Assembly: GCA_016284975.1 (NCBI GenBank)
Contig: JAEEPV010000271.1
Span: 1 to 9,620, forward strand
From: Solobacterium sp.
GTDB taxonomy: Bacteria > Bacillota_I > Bacilli_A > Erysipelotrichales > Erysipelotrichaceae
DNA length: 9,620 nt
Direction: 5' to 3'
Below are positions 3,952-9,620 of the stretch, in pieces. How positions within the stretch are numbered: the stretch's first letter is position 1; every line of letters starts with the position of its first letter. A model generated the notes under the pieces. That model saw only the letters and a list, made by a program, of their open reading frames with translations. It ran no database searches and was not told the origin of the DNA. A program made the translations under genes and the position numbers.

Positions 3952-6183
3952 ATGCCTGTGATTCAAATTGAAAAACTGTACCGGAATGAACATCGGAATG
4001 AGCCCTGCTTCATCGGATTTCCTCTTCCTGAAGGAACCATCTTTGATCCGGAGCTGGCTGCCCTGTACTGCGGTGATGAACTTCTTCCCTCGCAGGCAAA
4101 GGCGACCGCATTATATGAGGACGGTTCCGTCAGATATCTCTTTCTGCGGTTTCTCGCGGATATGCCCGCAAACAAGGGGCTGAACATAGACTGTTCGTTT
4201 GAAGTAAAATACAGAGCTGTGCCGAAGTACTATCACCCCGTAACATTGACCCGTACATCCGGCGGGTTCCGGATCGAAACCATCACCGAGGCCAATGGAC
4301 CATTCGCAATTGATTTGAAGAATGACAGCGATCACCTGTTTGAACGCATCTCACTGAACGGAACCTGTTATGAAAAAGAACGGTTTTCCGGTCCCTTCCT
4401 CAGAGAAAAGGGACAGGCAGAACGCTATGACCTGAAGACAGGAACCTGGGAAATCGCGGAGGAAGGTCCGGTATGTGTGATTCTTAAAACTGCGGGATTT
4501 CATACTTCCGGAGAAACCGGCAAAAACCTTCGCTTTGAAGTGCGGCTGACCGTATGGACGGGAAAACCGTTCGCGGAAGTCTCCTACCGCCTCTTCAACA
4601 CCGATCCTTCTGTCCTTCCGGTTGAATCACTTCACTTCGACATTTCCTGGAAGGATACCCTTCGCAGCTGTGTCGCTTCCTCCAACTACAGAACAAACTG
4701 GGATATAGGGGAAAACGGGGAAACGGTCAGAAAGATCATTGATGCCGACTGGCTGATCCGGGAAGCCAACGAACAGTTTGCTGAAGTCAATTACGGTACG
4801 TTTTTCGCGGACTGCACCACGGCATCCGATGGAATCTGTGCCACCATCTTTCAGGCCCATCAGAATTTCCCGAAAGGTCTTGAAGCGGACAGGGACGGAA
4901 TCCGGATCATGCTTGTGCCGGAAGATACCGGTGATATCGCGCTGCAAAGCGGAATGGCACGGGAACAGAAATTCCTTCTCCATTTTCACAGCGCGGAAGA
5001 ACCGCTTGAATCTCTGAATGACAGAAGCATCATCTATCAGATGCCATACCGGGCTTATATTTCACCCGCGGCGTTTCAGGCATCCGGGATATGGCCGGAA
5101 ATCTTTTCCAGAACCACTGATCCGCTTGTTGAGCAGAATCTGATTGCCCGGGCGGATGGACACTGCAGAGCCTATGGAATGCTCAACTTCGGGGATTCCT
5201 ATGATGAAAACTACACTGCCCAGGGAAGAGGCGGCGGACGTCTTGTCTGGTGCAATAACGAATACGACTATCCGCATGCATGTGCCCTGCTGTACGCAAG
5301 AACCGGGATTCGAAGATTTCTCGATTATCTGATCGCTTCCTGCAGTCACTGGATGGACGTGGATGTCTGCCACTTTCACACGGATCCCCTGTACATCGGC
5401 GGTCAGTGGGAACATACAGCCGGGCATGTCATCAACGGAGTCATGGTTTGTTCGCATCAGTGGGTCGAAGGACTGCTTGACTACTATCATTTCACCGGCG
5501 ACGAGCGCGGTCTTGAAACCGCACTCGGCATCGGACACAATATTCTTCGCCTGCTGGATACACCTGCCTACGCCAAAGTCGGCGAAAGCAGCGCCCGTGA
5601 AACCGGATGGGCACTCCGCACCCTGACTGCGCTTTATGCAGAAACACATGACAGTCTCTGGACAGAACCATGTGAGCGCATCATCCGTGATTTTATGGTC
5701 TGGGAAGAGACTTACGGTAACTGGATGGCGCCGTATACCGACAACACGCTGATCCGGGTTCCGTTTATGATCTCTGTCGCGATCGGAAGTCTGATGCGCT
5801 ATTACCGCATCTTCCCGCGTGAAGACATCCGGGACATGATCCTTCGTCAGGTGGATGATCTCGTTGAGAACTGCTACGTGAAGGAATGGAGACTCTTTTA
5901 TTACAAGGACCTGCCCGGCCTTACCCGTCCCGGAAACAATACGATGGTGCTGGAAGCACTGAGCATTGCCTATGAGCTCACCAAAGACAGAACCTATCTG
6001 GAATACGGACTCGGAACATTCCGGAATGCAATGAATGATAAGCCTGGTTATTCTTCAAGGAAGAGAACAGTTGAGGATGCGGTTCTTGTCGGAACCATGA
6101 GCAGTAAGAATTTCGCTCAGAGTATGATTCCGCTTGCCTTTTTCTGGCACGAACTTGATGAAAGCGGGATGAGCTTCCTATGA
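3952..6183 (+). CDS. YetA/PcRGLX-like protein (PL26-type exo-rhamnogalacturonan lyase family)
   Basis: A 743-residue protein with the three-part YetA/PcRGLX layout. Residues about 5-90 form the N-terminal RIFT barrel (FIGFPLPEGTIFDPE, then LYEDGSVRYLFLRFLADMP, the family's DGSVRWL-like signature). Residues about 95-385 form the central beta-sandwich, and about 390-743 the alpha/alpha toroid. Toroid motifs include YGMLNFGDSYDENY (408-421), NEYDYPHACALLYARTG (from 436), HFHTDPLYIGGQWEHTAGH (474-492) and HQWVEGLLDYYHFTGD (from 502); the clustered His, Trp and Tyr residues likely line the active site. PL26 enzymes cut terminal alpha-1,4 Rha-GalA linkages of rhamnogalacturonan by beta-elimination, giving unsaturated GalA-Rha. 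There is no signal peptide, so it should act in the cytosol on imported oligosaccharides. It is shorter than B. subtilis YetA (about 850 residues). The start follows AGGAAAGGAA (3931-3940) by 11 bases, a rather long spacing. Exact substrate is uncertain; family placement is confident. Confidence 0.85.
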   Translation: MPVIQIEKLYRNEHRNEPCFIGFPLPEGTIFDPELAALYCGDELLPSQAKATALYEDGSVRYLFLRFLADMPANKGLNIDCSFEVKYRAVPKYYHPVTLTRTSGGFRIETITEANGPFAIDLKNDSDHLFERISLNGTCYEKERFSGPFLREKGQAERYDLKTGTWEIAEEGPVCVILKTAGFHTSGETGKNLRFEVRLTVWTGKPFAEVSYRLFNTDPSVLPVESLHFDISWKDTLRSCVASSNYRTNWDIGENGETVRKIIDADWLIREANEQFAEVNYGTFFADCTTASDGICATIFQAHQNFPKGLEADRDGIRIMLVPEDTGDIALQSGMAREQKFLLHFHSAEEPLESLNDRSIIYQMPYRAYISPAAFQASGIWPEIFSRTTDPLVEQNLIARADGHCRAYGMLNFGDSYDENYTAQGRGGGRLVWCNNEYDYPHACALLYARTGIRRFLDYLIASCSHWMDVDVCHFHTDPLYIGGQWEHTAGHVINGVMVCSHQWVEGLLDYYHFTGDERGLETALGIGHNILRLLDTPAYAKVGESSARETGWALRTLTALYAETHDSLWTEPCERIIRDFMVWEETYGNWMAPYTDNTLIRVPFMISVAIGSLMRYYRIFPREDIRDMILRQVDDLVENCYVKEWRLFYYKDLPGLTRPGNNTMVLEALSIAYELTKDRTYLEYGLGTFRNAMNDKPGYSSRKRTVEDAVLVGTMSSKNFAQSMIPLAFFWHELDESGMSFL

Positions 6184-7541
6184 GGTCCTCGGATATGACA
6201 CGCGGTCCGATCATGAAAGGCATCCTTCTGTTCGCGCTTCCGATTATTGCCGGAAATATCCTGCAGTATCTTTACACGACAGTGGATACCCTTGTAATCG
6301 GGAATTACTGCGATTACACGGCCATTGCGGCAGTCGGAACAAGTTCTCAGCCCGTCGAAGTGCTCCTCTGTATCTTCCTTGGCATCGGAACCGGAGTATG
6401 TATCCTGATGTCCCAGCATATCGGCGCCAATGACAGACAGGCGGTGAAGGATACCTGCCGGACCGCTGTTTCAATCGTATTCTGCTGCGGTCTTCCGATC
6501 AGTATTCTCGGCTGGTTTATCGCCCCTGTCCTTCTGAAGCTGATGAATGTACCGGCGGATGTCTGGAGCGAGGCACTGCTCTATACACGCATCGTACTGG
6601 CAGGCGCACTGGGCAATATCGGATACAACATGAATGCCGGAATTCTCAGAGGTGTCGGTGACAGCCGTGCTTCCCTGTATTTTCTGGTGGTATCCTGCAT
6701 CACCAATGTGATCCTTGACCTCATTCTTGTGTCGGGCGTCCGGATGGGTGTAAGCGGCGCAGCCATTGCGACATCCACTGCCATGTATATGGCCTGGATC
6801 TTCAGTATGATTTACATCATCCGGAAATATCCGGATCTTGGCTTCACCGTGTTCCCGCACGGGTTTTCCGCAGCGGAAATGAAGGCAGTGCTTTCCATCG
6901 GTCTTCCGATCGGTCTCAACAACTCCCTGTTTTCATTCGGACACGTTGCGCTTCAGACCCTGATCAACCTGCAGGGATCCGTATTCATGGCCGCATGGTC
7001 CGTATCCGGACGCGTCAATGGAATCGCAAACATGGCCATTTCCGGAATCTCCTCCGCGGCCACGACATTTTCCGGCCAGAATTACGGAGCCGGACGCATT
7101 GACCGCCTGAAGGAAGGCCAGTATATCATTCCTGCCGCCAACGGCCTGATCACCCTTTCCTTCGGCCTCTTCTTTATCTCCGTCCGCATGCCAATCCTTC
7201 GTCTGTTTACGTCTGATCCGAATATCCTGAAGCTTTCCGGACGGTTTGTGATCATCATGCTCCTGAGCCAGTGGATGTATGCTGTATTCAACGGCATATC
7301 CTGCATAATCAACGGCACGGGACGGGTTCGGTACACGACACTGATCAATCTACTGATGCTTTGGGCAGTACGTGTTCCTGCCGCTTATCTTCTCTCCAGT
7401 TTCGCCGGAGGAAATGCCATTCCGTTCAGCTTTCCGATCTCGTTCGGATTTGGAATGCTGTGCATGATCGGCTATTATCTGTTCTCACGTTCCTGGAAGG
7501 AACTGATCGCAGGCGGAACCAGGCAGATGACGGCTGCCTGA
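6180..7541 (+). CDS. MATE family multidrug/sodium-type efflux transporter
   Basis: A 453-residue, 12-helix membrane protein of normal length for the family. N-terminal ILLFALPIIAGNILQYLYTT, VDTLVIGNY, then GIGTGVCILMSQHIGANDRQ and GYNMNAGILRGVGDSRASLY are classical MATE features of the first lobe. IGLPIGLNNSLFSFGHVALQ and AATTFSGQNYGAGRIDR mark the pseudo-symmetrical second lobe. MATE proteins exchange H+ or Na+ for organic cations, drugs or metabolites at the cytoplasmic membrane. The ATG overlaps the stop of the YetA-like gene (ATGA at 6180-6183) with no separate strong RBS, so its translation is probably coupled to that of the lyase-like protein. Its job in a pectin locus is unknown: export of an inhibitory intermediate or plant phenolic released with pectin is conceivable, sugar uptake less so. 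Confidence 0.93.
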   Translation: MRSSDMTRGPIMKGILLFALPIIAGNILQYLYTTVDTLVIGNYCDYTAIAAVGTSSQPVEVLLCIFLGIGTGVCILMSQHIGANDRQAVKDTCRTAVSIVFCCGLPISILGWFIAPVLLKLMNVPADVWSEALLYTRIVLAGALGNIGYNMNAGILRGVGDSRASLYFLVVSCITNVILDLILVSGVRMGVSGAAIATSTAMYMAWIFSMIYIIRKYPDLGFTVFPHGFSAAEMKAVLSIGLPIGLNNSLFSFGHVALQTLINLQGSVFMAAWSVSGRVNGIANMAISGISSAATTFSGQNYGAGRIDRLKEGQYIIPAANGLITLSFGLFFISVRMPILRLFTSDPNILKLSGRFVIIMLLSQWMYAVFNGISCIINGTGRVRYTTLINLLMLWAVRVPAAYLLSSFAGGNAIPFSFPISFGFGMLCMIGYYLFSRSWKELIAGGTRQMTAA

Positions 7542-7599
7542 GCGCGCTCATTAAAATCATCGTTATGTTATATTCCAGTTATCAGCGGAGCACAAACAT

Positions 7600-8352
7600 A
7601 TGAAATCAGAAACCATATCACTCAATGCGGAACGGGGAACTTCCCTGACCGTTTATCTTCAGGATGTGCAGGGTGCCCTTGTCTCGGGAAACCCCCGTCC
7701 GGCGATCATCATTCTTCCCGGCGGCGGATACAACCACTGTTCCTCACGGGAATCAGATCCTGCTGCCTTTCCGTTTCTCGCGGAAGGCTATCACGTATTC
7801 ATTCTCCGGTACTCGACCTACCCTGACCTGCAGTGGCCTGTTCCGCTGGAGGACTATGAGGAAGCGATGGAGCTCATCCTCAGCCATAGGGAGGAGTGGG
7901 AAATCGATGCGAAGCGGATCTCCGTCATGGGCTTTTCAGCCGGAGGACATCTCGCTTCTGCTGCGGCGGTGATGGCGAAACACCGTCCGGCGGCTGCCAT
8001 CCTCATCTACTCGCTTATGACAGAGGATATCAAACGCTATTTCCCTTCCGCTCCTGACACCGTTTCCCTGGTTGACGAACAGACCTGTCCCTGTTTCCTT
8101 GCGGCAGGACAGAATGATGAAACCGTATCGGTCATGAACACGCTGGAATTCGCCCGGGCTCTTAAACAGCATCAGATTCCCTTTGAATGCCATATCTATT
8201 CAGAAGGACCCCATGGATGTTCCACAGGGTCACGTTCTGTACTGCATAATCTCAAGCCTCTCACACCGCGTTTAACATCGTGGGTGAAGGACAGCCTCGC
8301 ATGGCTGAATGAAACGATCGGAGATTTTGATCTTCCCAGGAAGGAACTGTAA
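7600..8352 (+). CDS. alpha/beta-hydrolase, sugar acetylesterase-like
   Basis: A 250-residue cytoplasmic alpha/beta-hydrolase. The oxyanion-hole region is ILPGGGYNHCSSRESDPAAF (residues 38-57). The nucleophile elbow GFSAGGHLAS gives Ser113, NDETV gives Asp173, and GPHGCS gives His205, a complete triad. The PGGGY and GFSAGGHLA pair is typical of the BD-FAE/Axe-type esterases that remove acetyl (or feruloyl) groups from plant oligosaccharides. Without a signal peptide it would deacetylate imported fragments; rhamnogalacturonan galacturonate residues are commonly O-acetylated, which fits the cluster. The ATG follows GGAG (7587-7590) by nine bases, and the 58-base gap after the MATE gene shows no convincing promoter, so it is probably the last gene of the operon, ended by the terminator at 8384. 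Substrate assignment is inference. Confidence 0.88.
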   Translation: MKSETISLNAERGTSLTVYLQDVQGALVSGNPRPAIIILPGGGYNHCSSRESDPAAFPFLAEGYHVFILRYSTYPDLQWPVPLEDYEEAMELILSHREEWEIDAKRISVMGFSAGGHLASAAAVMAKHRPAAAILIYSLMTEDIKRYFPSAPDTVSLVDEQTCPCFLAAGQNDETVSVMNTLEFARALKQHQIPFECHIYSEGPHGCSTGSRSVLHNLKPLTPRLTSWVKDSLAWLNETIGDFDLPRKEL

Positions 8353-8383
8353 ACCTTCCGGTCACAACAGAACCTGAACAAAT

Positions 8384-8416
8384 TGACTTAAGCTGACGCT
8401 TAAGTCATCTTTTTTT
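8384..8416 (+). terminator. strong intrinsic terminator closing the operon
   Basis: A perfect 8-bp stem GACTTAAG (8385-8392) and CTTAAGTC (8399-8406), extended by a T-A pair, with loop CTGACG, is followed after three bases by seven T residues (8410-8416). It lies about 30 bases after the esterase stop. The same hairpin is close to the IS91-type transposase start, so it could instead belong to that element's left end, since IS91 termini also carry hairpins. Confidence 0.8.
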
Positions 8417-8449
8417 CGGTCAGCTATACTTGAATCAGGATATTCGACT

Positions 8450-9620
8450 ATGCCTATTTCAGATTATTTGGCAAAGCCGATAGTAAAGTCTGCCACTAAG
8501 GCTTTTGCCAATACATATGATCCTGAGAAGCCAACCTTCCAAGTCATTTTCCACGAAAACTGGAAGTCTTTTCTTGCGGCACTTAAGGAACGTAACATTA
8601 TTCTCCCGCAATATATGATCGATGAAGTTGAGCGTATGATTGCCTGCGGAACACTTGATATGGGATTTGAGGTGTTTGAGTGTCCAAACTGCCATCGCCA
8701 TCACATCATTTGTTATACCTGCAAAAGCAGATTCTGCCCTTCCTGCGGCACTAAGATGACCAAAGCCCGAGCACTGAGGATTGCAAAATCAACACTTGAT
8801 GTCAATCACCGGCATATCGTATTTACAATTGATGAGCGACTTAGGGAGTATTTCAGTCCTACCCGACATCCGGAGTGGCTGAATTTTTTGTTTGATGCCG
8901 CAAAAGAAGCACTCTTCTATACCTTCAATAAGCAAAAACCCGTAAAGAATAATCAGTCTTCGAAAAGAAAACGAAGACGCAAAAAGAAGAAAACAAAAAT
9001 AACCCCCGGATTCATCATTACCCTCCATTCGTATGGTAGAGATCTTAAATGGAACCCGCATGTCCACGCGCTCTGTACTGAGGGTGGTATGGACCAGAAT
9101 CATGTTTATAAAGCTCTCAAATATATCAATTATGCTTCTCTGCGCAAATCTTTCATGAAGCAGCTTCTCGACAAAATGAAAGCAGCTCTTCCTCCAGATT
9201 CTAAGGAACTGAAGGACTTTAAACGTCTGGTTAACACTCTTTACAAAGATGATAAAAATGGTTTCTACGTTTACGCCCCGCCCATGAAATGCTGTAAAAA
9301 CGGCAAGGACCAGGTTGTTAAATATATGATCCGTTATGCCGGAAAACCGGCTATGGCGCAGAGCAGGATTACAGGTTATAACTTCCACTCCAGAACTATC
9401 AGTTATTTCTATGTTGACCATAAATCAAATGAGCGGGTTTCTGTCGATAATGAGCCCATCTTCCGGTTCATGCTGAAACTGATACGTCACATCCCCCATC
9501 CGCAATTCAAAATGATTCGGTATTACGGCATTTACGCCACATGTGACCACAGTCATAAACAGGCAGTAAAAAGAAAACTGAAGCGACAGAATCGCTATAA
9601 ATTAGATCATGATCAGCCGA
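8450..9620 (+). CDS. IS91-family rolling-circle transposase (HUH, Y2), partial at window edge
   Basis: The frame opens at ATG 8450, nine bases after AGGA, and runs without a stop for 390 codons to the window edge. Residues about 78-99 form the N-terminal transposase zinc-binding domain: C78-x2-C81, C88-x2-C91, C96-x2-C99. WNPHVHALCTEGG holds the HxH metal site (His204, His206) of HUH single-strand nucleases. VVKYMIRYAGKPAMAQSRI contains the paired catalytic tyrosines Tyr292 and Tyr296 (Y-x3-Y), the Y2 mark of IS91/IS801/IS1294 and ISCR relatives. A very basic linker (KRKRRRKKKKTK, from residue 172) separates the zinc and HUH parts. All key residues seen are present, so the visible part looks functional; family length is about 380-500 residues, so little is missing. 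It lies directly after the pectin operon terminator, reading the same way. The element's origin end should lie beyond the window. Confidence 0.93.
   Translation, partial: MPISDYLAKPIVKSATKAFANTYDPEKPTFQVIFHENWKSFLAALKERNIILPQYMIDEVERMIACGTLDMGFEVFECPNCHRHHIICYTCKSRFCPSCGTKMTKARALRIAKSTLDVNHRHIVFTIDERLREYFSPTRHPEWLNFLFDAAKEALFYTFNKQKPVKNNQSSKRKRRRKKKKTKITPGFIITLHSYGRDLKWNPHVHALCTEGGMDQNHVYKALKYINYASLRKSFMKQLLDKMKAALPPDSKELKDFKRLVNTLYKDDKNGFYVYAPPMKCCKNGKDQVVKYMIRYAGKPAMAQSRITGYNFHSRTISYFYVDHKSNERVSVDNEPIFRFMLKLIRHIPHPQFKMIRYYGIYATCDHSHKQAVKRKLKRQNRYKLDHDQP

Noticed and set aside
5062..5649. 195-codon minus-strand open frame
   Set aside because: It lies wholly antisense to the toroid domain of the YetA-like gene, has no recognisable domain, and the plus-strand protein is a clear family member.
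6471..6860. 129-codon minus-strand open frame
   Set aside because: Antisense shadow of the MATE transporter; composition is His/Asp-rich in a way typical of reversed hydrophobic codons.
8789..9421. 210-codon minus-strand open frame
   Set aside because: Antisense to the IS91-type transposase, which has complete catalytic motifs on the plus strand.
1..9620. CRISPR array, tRNA, rRNA, integron or phage structural genes
   Set aside because: No regularly spaced repeats, cloverleaf-like segments or phage-type coding sequences were seen on reading both strands.

Overview
The window looks like an accessory stretch of a Bacillota (Firmicutes) chromosome, most likely from a gut or rumen plant-polysaccharide user. 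Purine-rich Shine-Dalgarno sites precede most starts, the family matches are those expected of Bacillota, and base composition is moderate. I cannot name the species. Three unrelated insertion-sequence families (IS110, IS1595, IS91) lie on either side of one metabolic cluster, so the region looks patched together by mobile elements.

Left part (1-2600): the 5' end of an IS110-type element, whose non-coding leader could encode a bridge RNA and whose transposase breaks off after 34 codons. It is followed by a small XRE-like DNA-binding protein and a convergent four-helix membrane protein. Upstream of the membrane gene are remains of a short, frame-disrupted ORF. Next come a frameshifted C-terminal fragment of an IS1595 (ISXO2-like) transposase and a DUF2500-like small protein with a very good promoter and RBS. 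Last is a 64-aa membrane-anchored or lipoprotein-like peptide preceded by a long stem-loop and followed by a terminator.

Centre (2608-8352): a compact locus that probably handles pectin, specifically rhamnogalacturonan. A divergent AraC-type regulator faces a rightward operon encoding a KdgF-like cupin, a YetA/PL26-like protein (RIFT barrel, beta-sandwich and alpha/alpha-toroid), a MATE transporter translationally coupled to it by an ATGA overlap, and a Ser-Asp-His alpha/beta-hydrolase resembling sugar acetylesterases. None of the three enzymes has a signal peptide, so a cytoplasmic pathway acting on imported oligosaccharides is implied. No sugar importer, GH105-type hydrolase or KduI/KduD is present here, so those steps must be encoded elsewhere. 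The regulator-operon gap carries an 8-bp direct repeat that could be the AraC operator. The cluster ends at a strong intrinsic terminator at 8384-8416.

Right part (8417-9620): an IS91-family (HUH, Y2, rolling-circle) transposase reads rightward and is still open at the window edge. It has an intact zinc-binding domain, HxH motif and Y-x3-Y motif.

I saw no CRISPR array, rRNA or tRNA, and no wholly unknown multi-gene system. The points most worth follow-up are the candidate bridge RNA leader, the MATE gene embedded in a rhamnogalacturonan locus, and the structured leader of the small peptide.
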